A stretch of DNA of 64,000 nt, from NCBI GenBank assembly GCA_018873225.1, contig JAEILZ010000008.1, forward strand, positions 2,728,001 to 2,792,000, given 5' to 3'. This stretch comes from [Phialemoniopsis] sp. UDSM-2020. Its lineage: Eukaryota; Ascomycota; Sordariomycetes; Thyridiales; Thyridiaceae. The notes under the pieces are model-generated. The model had not been told where the DNA came from and did not search any database. It was given only the letters and a program-made list of their open reading frames with translations. The position numbers and the translations under genes are program-made. Below, piece by piece: positions 52,701 through 63,111 of this stretch; position 1 is the first letter of the stretch; every line of letters starts with the position of its first letter.

Positions 52701-55700
52701 TCATTGTTGCCTGCTTGATGGCCTGCCATGCGGAGGAAGCGGTCGGTATCGGCAAGGGAGAGACCCATTGTCTGCTGGCGCACAATGCTCGCAAATAAAT
52801 TCTGCAGCGCGGCCTGGATTGGCGACAGCGGCTCGCGGGCTGATGCGAGTAGGTCTTGAAGTAGGCTCCGAGTAGCAGCGAAGGCTCCGTGTGCCTCTAC
52901 GTCGTGAAGCCACGGTGTAGGATAGATCTCGACAAAGTGGCACAACTCTTCTCTGAGCGTGTCATCTGTGGAGCTAATGTCAACACAGTTCAAATGACGC
53001 AGCCATGCGATCTTCATGTAGAGTGAAAGCTGGTCACCGCTGGCCGTCTTGGCGCCATCCTTGCCAATCCGGGCAGCACGGACCGTACCATAGTGCCGCG
53101 TGAGACAGCGAAGGTGGCGGCAAGCCATGTTCTCATGTAGTTTTCCATATGGCTCGGGAGCGGATGTAGCCTTGGCCAGGCGTGCACGTTGGGCCGCCAA
53201 CATGACCCAGCTTGAATAGTACACGTATGTCTGAGGGCCGCCACCGCAGTCTATGTCCCGGGTTTCTAAAAGCGGTTGTGCCAGGACGTTGACGAGGACG
53301 GCGGCGTCCACGGTGTTGGGCAGATCGGCGAGCGCTGCCAAGTCCGCGACCGACAGTGGCCGGAATGCGAGCGCGGCTGTGTACAACAGTGCATCCACAT
53401 AGGTCATGTCGTCGTCACTATCACTAGTGCTGCCGCTGACACTCTCTCGGATGATCCAATCCAGTAGAGGGCCCAGTCCCGTGTTGCTGTCGGGCAGGCG
53501 CTGTAGAACGTGGATCGCGTTCCATGGTAGGCGCACGTCGGCGAGTATGTCCACAGCGAGGTCTACCCACGCCATGTTCCCGCCGGCCTGGCGGACAAGT
53601 TCGCGCTCTATCTTGTCCAGCATGTCCGGCTTGTGAGTCTCAGCGAGCCGACTGCGCGACAGGTGCCGGATGTAGCTGCGCGTGATGTGGCGGATGGCCG
53701 GGTCCTCAGGCGTGAGTTGCAGACAGCAGTCATCTCGCAACGACAAAGAGGACGACGAAGATGGTGAGGTTGCCGCCACTACCCAAGCTACCTTGCTCGA
53801 AAGGCGACACGTCGTGCGGATTAGCTTCACGAGGTCGCGGGCAGTCCAATCATTCCTAGCTGTGCGGCTTGAACCGCCCTGGACGTGTTTTTGGGTTTTG
53901 TCGATATTATTGTTGTCATTAACATCGTTTTCCTCGTCCAAAAGCGCGTCTATATGGTCAATAATGAAGCACGTTGGCTTAAAGTCCTTGTCGTGGACAA
54001 TGCTGCATAGAAGTGCCAGTAGAGCATAAAAGTCACACGACGTGCCCAGTGCGGCGTACCGTGCCTCCATAGTGTTTTCTTTGGCGTTCTCGTCGTTGCC
54101 GTCATCACTACTGTCGCCACCCAACAGCGGGTGTCGCCCCGTGGCACTTGTCGCATCCGCAAGATGATCCTGCATCGCCGGCTGGTCGATGAGTAAGGTC
54201 CACAGGAGGTCGCGCAAGACCGTTACCACGGACGCCCCGTGCACATTTCGCGACCAGTCCCAGAATGCGTGTGCCACAGTATGGCGCGGTAGCCTGAATT
54301 TGCTCTTTCCGTCCTGTCTATTGTTCGTCTCCGCCTCCGTGAGCGCTCGAAGTAGCATTGTTGTATTGGCGTCCGCCGGGCCGTACACCCAGAGAATGCG
54401 GCCGCTTGTTGCATGTCCATTGACAGGATCAGGACCAGGATCATGGACATCAATGTGAGACGTGTCGACACCAATTGATAGACTGCGTGCGTAATACCAC
54501 TGCTGGTACGCGTCCTGTTTCGATACCCAGTCATAGAGGCTAGCAAGCACGTCCGGGGGCCCATCGTGCGAGGGCCACAGTAGCGTCGGGAGCGTAGGCG
54601 GCCGCCTAGGCGTTGTACACAGATTTTTCAGACCGCTATCATTATCGCTGTCTTCATCACTGTCGAGACTGCTGTCATCGTCGTTGTCGGTGCTGTAGTT
54701 GCGATCCCTATAATCATCGTCATCAGCATCGCTATCAAGGTCAACGTCAACCTCGTGCTTGTCGTCATCTCTTATCATTTTTCTTTCAACTGTCTCTCCT
54801 ATCACTTCAGCATCCCCGTCGTCCTGGTCAGTGAGAGCAACGGGTTGCAATCGTAGGCGGACAAGCTCATTGATACTTGCTTCTAGCTCTCCATTTCTGG
54901 CATAGCCCCCCAGAAACGAGTCGAGTTCAATGACAGGATGCACAGCGGCGCCAGATACGTCAACATCTGCGCGGTTCCACATTTTATTTCTCTGCTGTTG
55001 TGTGCGCGTTTCGGGCGGCCCATGGGACAGCGCGAAGTTGATAATAAGCTGCTTTAGCACGGCTGCGTACAGATCAATAAGCGCTCCACGAAGATAGTTG
55101 TCCTGTTCCTCGTCTGTGTCTGCAGTAGACACCCGGCTCATAGCCTCTCTAGATGACTTCGACGCGAGCCGCGCGAGCCGATTGTAAAAGGCAATGCGTG
55201 AAACAATATAGGCAATGTCCGGGGAGTCAGACGCCAGCATCGGATCCACGGCCAGTTTCTGGGACTGCAATTAGAAAGAATCAGAAGTACAGGAGTGATG
55301 CAAGCATGTGTACCTGGATACAGAAACCGGCTGCGACCCATGCCAGTTGCGCAGTGGGGTTCTCTTGAACATTTCTGTTCAGCAAACTCTTGGCCGATGA
55401 TAGAGCAAAGCGCATATCGCTTTCATCTTCTCCTTCTCCTTTCTCCGAGGCCCAGCGGTGGATGGCACCCAGAATTGTCTCAGGCGGCATACTGTGCCAG
55501 CCCGACGCGGTGAAGCGGCCCTGAGCATTCGAACTGCTGCTTCTCTTTAAGGGCCGAAAAAGAACGTCGGCCTGTTTCTCGTATGTTTCGAGTTCCTCTG
55601 TGTGCGCCTCCCGCAGGCGCAAGTAAGCTGCGTGCCACAGCGCACGCGCTTCCTCGTTCACAGGCCTCTCGTTGAGTCGTGACGCGGCCGCGATGGTAAT

Positions 55701-55772
55701 GGTAATCGTGCCGTCATCGTGGCTAATAGTCACGCCTGGGACCGGCTCGGGCGGTACGGTGAGCTGTGCCAT
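49730..55772 (-). CDS. NACHT/WD40 NLR-like protein with degenerate P-loop (NWD-type)
   Basis: Two exons, 55314-55772 and 49730-55264, give 1997 residues. The first 330 residues match the N-terminal domain of NWD-type fungal NACHT proteins: an Ala/Leu helix with NPTAQLAWVAAGFCIQ at its end, then DIAYIVSRIAFYNRLA and ALIDLYAAVLKQLIIN. A highly acidic linker follows. The NACHT region begins near residue 400; the Walker A position (about 440-455) reads ILWVYGPADANTTMLL and lacks the GK[ST] core. The Walker B strand near residue 586 is PTCFIIDHIDAL. The C-terminal third (from about 1040) is a WD40 propeller, with blades such as SGHSDWVRDVHWAYDDRLIVT, GGHHFWVQFATFAPGDKIV and FSPDGRFLATSG, interrupted by acidic inserts. 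Fungal proteins of this type act in non-self recognition; a dead P-loop suggests a sensor or regulator not switched by nucleotide. Confidence 0.85.
52034..52105 (-). repeat. Coding 9-bp tandem repeat (NEA)n in the NLR-like gene
   Basis: Eight perfect copies of a 9-bp unit (GTTGGCTTC on the plus strand), followed by degenerate copies, encode an Asn-Glu-Ala run within a longer Asp/Asn/Glu/Ala insert between WD40 blades. Such tracts vary in length among strains. Confidence 0.9.
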
Positions 55773-56345
55773 GGGGTTATCGTTGTTAGTGTTATTCTGC
55801 TAAATCTTTCGTCGTGCCTTGACCTGAAAAGAAATTCTAGACGGCCACGGAAAAGAGGCAAGAAGGAGCAGAGGTGGCCATATTTTCCTTGCTGGGACAG
55901 GCGCGCGCTTTTCCAGGCCATTGGGAAACATGACATGGGGCATGCAGTACAGTGTACATGGCAGGTACATGGAGGATACATTGGAGTCGTAGGGTCCCTG
56001 CACGCAATGCATAGCCGTGTTCAAAACGAGATACTATAAGACAGGCTTGGCAGCTGAAATGCAACTTGGTGCCCGACAGGTGCAAGGTGGTGGCCGATGA
56101 ACGAAGAGAATAGATGCCCAATTACAGAGAACTCGGTACCTGTCATTTACTGCGCGGTTGTACAGAGGACGGATTGCAGGCTGTAAGACGATGCGTCGTA
56201 CTGTCTGAATAGGTCTATTTTGGGGGCCATTCGATATATATAAACTCTGGATATGCAAGGCGAACGAACTCAAGAGGAAAGCAGAAAGACACCATCGAAG
56301 GACCAAAAGAACAGCCAAAATAACCAAACCCAGAAACGCAATACA
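55773..56345. promoter_or_regulatory. Divergent promoter, NLR-like gene / orphan gene
   Basis: The intergenic region contains a TATA box for the orphan gene at 56233-56243. No other gene is seen. An in-frame ATG at 56253 is only 10 bp from the TATA box and is unlikely to be the start. Confidence 0.5.
56233..56243 (+). promoter_or_regulatory. TATA box
   Basis: The sequence GATATATATAA lies about 105 bp before the ATG at 56346. A transcription start would be expected about 30-60 bp downstream (near 56270-56300), after the ATG at 56253. Confidence 0.6.
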
Positions 56346-57788
56346 ATGAGCGACGCCTTTGGCAACAACGTCATAAGCCATGACTTGTTTGAGGATTCGG
56401 AGACATGCAGCCCTATCACGCAAGCAGAGCTCAGGGGGGCCCAGTCGTTCAATGCACTGGCAGAGACAACCCCAGTCAAGCTAAAGGCGCGCATTGAGGA
56501 GGACCGAGAGGGCAACGCTCGCACTACAAGAGAGCGGACTATCGATGGTGACGGGCCAGTGTTGTTCTCATCCGACGTGTTCTTCATGGATCGACTACTG
56601 TGGGCCGACGGTATCATGGAGAACAAGACCGCGACCGAGACGGTAAAGACTAAGGCGACGCTTGCTGTGTTCAAAGTGAACCTAGTGTCTCAAACCAAGA
56701 GCAGCGGTGTGGGCTCAGACAAGCCGGTGCGTCGGGCGCGCATCCAGGTCGAGTTTCACGGCACCGGCCCGAACGCAGGCGAGGTTGAGGCCAAGAGGCC
56801 CTGTCTTGTTGGCTGGGCACCATTTGCCACGATGACGCGGCCCAACGAGACAACTGCGAAGCTCACCAGCGACAGGAGCTTGAGCGCCGGCCTCCAGGCC
56901 GGTCCCCCACAAGGGGCTGTCACGACCCAGGTTACCGCCAGCAACAGCCGCGCGTGGGAGGAGCGCTACTTTGACAAGTACCACTCGCGGCCAGTGTCTG
57001 TATTGGACGTCTCTGGAGATGGCACCAAGAGCAGTAACTTCAACGGTGTTCTGTGGACGATGGAGATGAATAGTCAGCGGCGCGAGGGCGTTATGCCTGA
57101 GCTGCTGATGTATCTACTTGTGACACGCCAGGATGACAGCGAGTACGCCGTCAAAATCTCTGCTACTATTACAAAGGAGCATCTGTTTGGGAGGCTTGTG
57201 CGGGGCGTGGAGCACAAATGCGTCCTCCGTGTGAAGCCCGAGAAACCGAGCCTCGAGAGGCCAATGGTGTGCCACCTGCAGGGTGTGAAGATGTGGACGG
57301 AGCTGGACGTGAACCACTTCGAGGCGCTCTTGTCGAAGGACACGGACGACCCGAGCCTGGTCCTGCCGTGGGATGTCAAGAAGGCAGAAGTGAGAAGCGC
57401 GGACAAGAAGCCGGTTTCCGAGAACGAGGCTGCAGAGGCCATGGACAAAATTGACATCGGACATGACGAATGGCAGGGGCATGCTGCACAGACAGACGCG
57501 AATGCTACGCTGAGCGTGGCGGTGTCTGCAACGAAAGGTTGTTCAGCTGAGCCGAAGCCGGCAGCTCCAGCAATCGGGCGCGATCAAGCAACACGATTGG
57601 TCGACAAGGATATGTTGAACGCCCTGCTTGGCCTGTCCGAAGGTGGGGGTGTGCACGACCACGACACCGACGAAGAGAACATGCCTACTCGCATCGCGAT
57701 GCTGGAGAACCGTATGGAGCTAATGGAGTATCGGATGGCGCGGCAGGCGCTGGTGATTCGGGCGCTACTGAAGCACAAGGGTCAATAG
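56346..57788 (+). CDS. Orphan protein with predicted beta-rich domain and C-terminal coil
   Basis: Intronless, 480 residues with the preferred start ATG at 56346 (MSDAFGNNVISHD). The frame extends to an ATG at 56253, but a TATA box ends just 9 bp before that one. A disordered N-terminus is followed by a probable beta-sandwich core with alternating strands (ATLAVFKVNLVSQT, RARIQVEFHG, VGWAPFATMTR, VLWTMEMNSQ, LMYLLVTRQDD, YAVKISATI). An acidic linker follows, and the end is a charged coiled segment (RIAMLENRMELMEYRMARQALVIRALL). I do not recognise the family. Its location between an NLR-like gene and a subtilase gene, and its shared promoter with the NLR-like gene, suggest a linked role, but this is an inference. 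Confidence 0.7.
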   Translation: MSDAFGNNVISHDLFEDSETCSPITQAELRGAQSFNALAETTPVKLKARIEEDREGNARTTRERTIDGDGPVLFSSDVFFMDRLLWADGIMENKTATETVKTKATLAVFKVNLVSQTKSSGVGSDKPVRRARIQVEFHGTGPNAGEVEAKRPCLVGWAPFATMTRPNETTAKLTSDRSLSAGLQAGPPQGAVTTQVTASNSRAWEERYFDKYHSRPVSVLDVSGDGTKSSNFNGVLWTMEMNSQRREGVMPELLMYLLVTRQDDSEYAVKISATITKEHLFGRLVRGVEHKCVLRVKPEKPSLERPMVCHLQGVKMWTELDVNHFEALLSKDTDDPSLVLPWDVKKAEVRSADKKPVSENEAAEAMDKIDIGHDEWQGHAAQTDANATLSVAVSATKGCSAEPKPAAPAIGRDQATRLVDKDMLNALLGLSEGGGVHDHDTDEENMPTRIAMLENRMELMEYRMARQALVIRALLKHKGQ

Positions 57789-58158
57789 GGATCCCCTATC
57801 TTTGTGCAAGTGACTCACAAGTCTTCTGCAACTCACTTGCATGTCCGAGTTTCGTACAGAACCACGGAGGAATGTGACCCCCCTTTCTATCATCTGTGTT
57901 GGTACTAGCACCATACAAATCGATAGGATGATAGAATGTAGTCGTTCGGCACAAGGAGCACTGCTGTTCACATAGTCCGAGTACATGACATGTGCCAAAA
58001 CGACCGGTCTCCCACATGTATACCGCCCAACCCAAAATAAACGCCAAAAATTGAACCCCAAAAATTCACAGGCCTACAAATTCAAGAACGCCCCCCGCGA
58101 AACCCCAGGCAAGTAGTGCATCGGCCCAAGAACAGACCAACAGGCATACCCTTCAGTC
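57789..58158. promoter_or_regulatory. Promoter of the subtilase gene
   Basis: A 370-bp gap with A-rich stretches before the ATG. No gene or operator-like repeat is seen. Confidence 0.4.
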
Positions 58159-61100
58159 ATGGAGGCAAAACTCGCCCAGGCCATTGAAAAATGGACAAGC
58201 GCATCTTTCACAGACAACAAGACGTTTCAAAAAGAGATCGAACCCCTTTACCAGACACTCGCCGAAGCGAGACAGGATGCCCCCGACGACATCAAAAAGT
58301 TTTTGTCTAGAGAGGACAAGATCGTGGACAGGTGTGTGCGATGGTATTTGCTGAAATTGGCAATCGAGAAGGCGCAAGGTGTGACCGGGAGCGAGTCGAG
58401 CAACGCGCACTTGCACCTGGCCAAGACCATTATGGCGTGTGAAAAGCCGGAGGGGTGGAATCTATTCTTTTTTCGCCCGAATGGACTCAAGATGGAAAAG
58501 TCGTGCAAGCGAAGCTCAAAAGATAAAGCCAAAGCCCACGGTATGCCAGCTGTGGTCCCGGGGGTTGCGAACGACAACCCGCACCCCTTGTACCCAAAGT
58601 CAAACACCGAGAAGGGAGAGACGCTGTTTGCAATGGCCCTATACAGAGGCCACCCGCTGATGGAGAAGTTGCTGGTGAAGGTGAAAGAGGTGTACAACCA
58701 GCCCGATCAGCTCAAGCCTGGCCAGATCCAAACGGCAAATTTCGCAGACAGGGCAGCCAAGGTGGTGAGACTCAATAACGGGCGTCTGCCTGATGGCATT
58801 GTCAAGAACCACACAACGGCTTGTGTCGCATTTAGCCACGTGCTGCGCGAAATACCGGGGGCTTTACAAGAATGTCACAAAGATCCGAAGAAAGAAAGTG
58901 ATATGGAAGAGAGAGAAAAGGCGATGCTGAACCGCATCATCGACGATTCGCTCCTGGACTTAGCGGATGTCATTCTCCAATCGAAACACCATGGCAAATT
59001 ACTTACAACGCGCGAGCGCATCGAAAAAGCGCTCAAACTGTGGATGGCCAAGAGGAAGGACCCTTTAGGGAAACACCATAGTCGAGATGACAGCACCAAA
59101 AATGACCAACACCCAGACGGCGACGACGATGATGATCGCGACGACGATGACAACGACGAACACGATGACGACGGCAGCGGTGGCGAGGCCAGGCGCCAGC
59201 ATCTAGCTGTCCAACTTCTGTCCCATGCACCCGACGACGTGCTCCTGTCGCCGGAGGTGCTTGCCGTGGTCATGAAGAACGGTCTGTTTGATGATGCCGA
59301 CGTCCTCCACGCCTACGAGAATGCCAAACTTGCCAAAGATGACAAAGAATTCGAAGTCAGCAAACCCGTTGTGGCTGTTGAGACAGCTGTCAAAGATGCC
59401 AAAGAGGTGACAATTGCGAGAGATTCCACAGATGACAAAATCCTCCCCAACCATCATAACAGGACGCCTCCAACGACCTATGAGCCCTTTAAGGTCGTCG
59501 CATCTTTTCTGAAGAACATCCCTGGCATCCTCCACATGGCCGTTCTATTCCAGGAACAGAAGCTGGTGGAGGCGCTATTGCGTCTTGCACCCTGGCTCGC
59601 AGTCACGCGTGCGTATGTCCAGATCGACGCGACTCGCACTTTTCCTGAGAGAAAAGGGTCGGAGTCACCGGTAGTGAGCATCGTCACTTCTGACGACAAA
59701 ACTGTCGCTGCCAATGGTATGCCGAGCGAGCAGGAAGTACAGAAGGCCGAAAGCGGGTGCTATCCGCTGTGGTACAACAACGAGGCGAGTCGAGGCTTGT
59801 CTGCCCTGAAGAAGAGCGTGAAGTGGAAGCAGATCAGATCGGCGCTGATCTACTGCACAATGAAGCACGCCGAAAACGTGCAAACTCTTCTCACCATTCT
59901 CCACGAATCAGGAGGTGCGCTGATCCCCAGATCCTTTTATCTAGTTCTCGATTGCTATATAATCTGCTTCTGACAAACTCTGACACGCTCGAAACATAAC
60001 AGAACCCGGTAAGGCGTTTTTGACTCGATGACCTCCTTTGCCAAGCAGTCACAGTTCTAATCCGAGAAACAGAAAACGAGATCAACTTCGACATGTCTCG
60101 TCTTCTTCTTGAGGGTACAAGTGTGGCCGACTTTGTCACGTCGATGCCGCGACAAGGGCGCAGCTACAGCCTTATTCGCTACGAAGAAACCATCCGGTAC
60201 GCCGAATTCCCCGTGCTCGATCTGAGCACGCAGCCGCAGGCACATGTTGCACAGAATCTACAGAGCTCGCATCTCCAACGAACGCACACTGAGATTTTCG
60301 ACATGCTTGATTGGCTTTCCGATCATGGCGTGCGCCGCATCATCACGCTGCGCGTGCCCGATCGCATGGCGCATCCGCACGACGAGCTCGTGATTGCCGA
60401 CATGGTCAAGCGTTTTCACGTCGAAGAGCTCGATTGGCGCATCCTCGACCTCTCTCTGAATATCTTCAAGCCGCACAGCGGGCCGGAAGATATTCCCTTG
60501 CTTTGTAGCGTCGACAAGAGCATGGACGACGTGACGTCTAGGGTTGATAAGGCCAAAGATGACAAGGACAAGGCATCCCAGGAGGACAAGGGCAACATAG
60601 TCAATAAGGATGAGGAGACTAACGAAATGTTCAATGATTTTAGCATGCAAAAGTCATACCTCACGCGATTGCATCTCTACACAGGCGGTCGACGCTCAGC
60701 ATTAGACCACTGGTTTAGCACGGAAGGTCTCGCGTCGATGAATGTTTGTTTTCCACTTACTTATGCTGTTTGCTCGTTGCTGTCTTACATCATGCTAACA
60801 TTACAGATTAAAAATGTCGACATCCATGTCATCAAGGTAACGAGCGCCAGAAGGGAAGGTGAAATCAAGGCAGAAGGTTAACGCGCGCGCATAGGAACTC
60901 ACGACTGAGAAACAAAGCGACGCGACACTCAAGTACATTAACACAAAAGCCGATGAAATTATGGAGGAACGAAACCCGTCGATGAAAATCGAGGTGGAGC
61001 CGCAGCTGTGGACGGCCCAGACCGAGACGCCACGCCTGCAAGACATGTGCGTTCTTGTTGACCTGTTAATTCTGTTCCTTTGCCGCTTTGTAGTCTTATA

Positions 61101-62330
61101 TACTGATGCAATACCGACCTCACTAGCATCCATCGCCTGTCGCCGCGGCTCGCGCAGTTCATCGCATACTACTGCCGAAGAGCCTCCGAATGCCATAAGC
61201 AAACCAGGAAGTTCCGGCCGGCAAAAGTGGCCATCATTGACAACGGCATTCTCGGTATAGACCCGCCAAAGACAGCGCGTGGGTCCGACGTTGGCCAGAC
61301 CAAAGACGAGGCGAATGTGCGCGGCGGCAGCAATGACCACAACACCACCAGCAGCGAGCGGCATCTGAACAGTCGGGACTTTCTCAAGGCCGAAAGCTTG
61401 TGGGCACGCGTCTGCGATGGCAAATCATTCGTACACGAGCGGGACCGCGTGAGTCCTTGGTATTTTGCGTCGAATCCGCATGGGACGCAGATGGCGAACC
61501 TGGTGTGCGCCATCGACCCCTTATGCCAGCTTTTTGTCGCCAAGATTGCCGACAGCCACTACGGCTACTCGGCGGCGCGAGCCGCAGCGGCTGTCGATTG
61601 GGCAATCAGCAAGGGCGTAGACATCATCTCAATGAGCTTCACAACTACCGAGAAAATTAATGAATTCAGGAATGCAGTTCAGACGGCCGTGGACAAAGGC
61701 ATCATTGTTGTGTGCAGCCATCATGACGAGGGCGCGCGCATGACCACCGAAGTTTTCCCCGCTCATTTCGGCGCCGATGGCAACACCATGCTTCGCATGG
61801 CCAGCTGCAACATGTACGGCAAACTGCAGCACGACTGGGACGACAACACCGCCGATGATGCCAAGAAGAAGACCAGCCAGTACGACTTCAGCATCAACAG
61901 CCAGGACATCATGGTCGGCGCCATCCCCTTCATCGCCGCCTCAACTGAGCACATTAGCGGTAGCTCTGTCGCCACCGCCATCGCCGCCGGCGTCTGCAGT
62001 CTACTTATCGCTTGCCTTCGCACCCTGCACATCGTACCAAAAATCCGGCCAGATAAATTGAACACACCCGAGGGCCGTGCCATCCAACAGATGCGCGAGA
62101 ATGTCGTTCGTGCCCTTGGCCTCGGACTGCCGCCCACCGATGAAAAGTACGACCGGCCCTCCTTTAAGGATGTGAAAGCCTTTCTGTCCACCATGAGTCC
62201 GTCCGACACCAACCCGCGTTTCATCTCATTAGACCGCTTCGCCCATCTCGACGAGCTACGCGACGTGAACACGCTCAGTCTCTCGGATGCCTTCTTCGAG
62301 CTGGGCGCCAAATTTCCCCTTTCAAAGTAA
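58159..62330 (+). CDS. Large subtilase (S8) protein with long helical N-terminus
   Basis: Six exons join in phase: 58159-59914, 60003-60008, 60055-60743, 60807-60836, 60895-61046 and 61127-62330, giving 1278 residues. The three long open frames belong to one gene, as shown by unbroken phase and by LQDIIHRLSPR and KVAIIDNGIL crossing joins. The first 580 residues are mostly helical, with an acidic linker of 20-plus Asp/Glu near residue 320. A conserved region follows (FDMSRLLLEGTS, LDWRILDLSLNI, LHLYTGGRRSALDHWFSTEGL). The S8 domain has Asp916 (IIDNG), His996 (NPHGTQMANL) and Ser1158 (SGSSVATAIAAG; the usual Pro after the Ser motif is Ala). No signal peptide, so it is cytosolic. Such fungal subtilases are known as effector domains near NLR genes. 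The 6-nt exon is inferred; a single larger intron (59915-60054) is also in frame. Confidence 0.85.
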
Positions 62331-63111
62331 CAGTATCCGTAGCAGGTTGCAGATATCATTTCAGTTCGGTTTAATACTATGTTGGCTCCAAAATTTGGGG
62401 GCCGAAACAGGGTCCCTGACCACAACAGTAATTTTTCAGTACATCGTTTTCCAGGAAATCGGCCGACTCGGGGCGCCGTCACTCATGGGTCCCCCGTACC
62501 CTTCCCAACAGGGATCTGCCGTCCACAATAATTGGAACCTCGAAATGCACAATGAATCAGCATTGTTAGAAGCATTTCTAGAACTACATGTAGTTATTCT
62601 CTTGACTAAAGAGACCACCTTATCTGCTATGAGTCCTCAAACACCTGATTGGTCGGGTGTCCGCAAAACTTGTCTATTTCGTCCAATTCCAACACTCTCA
62701 TCTAACATTGAAGAGGCTCTAAGGATTGTCGAAACAGCTATACGGATAGTGCGCTGCGAAACGCATGACGGTTGCGGCCGTTGGGTTTCATCAAAATCTC
62801 ACTTGAGCAAGGGTTAAGGTTACGCAGCGATAGCGCGGGCATCCAGCCAAATTCGACGCGCTTTGTCGGCAAACACAGCCCGCTTCAGGCCTCGCCCCTG
62901 TCGAAATGTGGATAGCTTCATCCAGAAATGGTCGTCCAAGACACAAATTAAGGCCTTAAAATCTCACTGACTTGAGCCCTGTCAGCAGTCTAATCTTCAG
63001 CTGGAGCCACTCTTCGGGCCCGACCGCCATGACTTTAAAGCGTTTGAGCCGCCCACATACACGCGACCCTTTCCTTTCTCACGATGTGCGAAACTGCATC
63101 ATGAATCGACA
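62331..63111. other. Intergenic region between subtilase and DUF3176 genes
   Basis: No gene is recognised. The frame 62287-62817 overlaps the subtilase end and shows no domain. The leader of the DUF3176 gene has two short upstream ATGs (63083, 63101), each followed by a stop, which might lower translation. Confidence 0.45.

Noticed and set aside
58159..62330. Three separate genes (58159-59973, 60093-60881, 61227-62330)
   Set aside because: All pieces join in one phase through normal splice sites, and conserved segments cross the joins; they form one subtilase gene.
62287..62817. Plus-strand frame after the subtilase stop
   Set aside because: It overlaps the subtilase 3' end in another frame and shows no domain or repeat.
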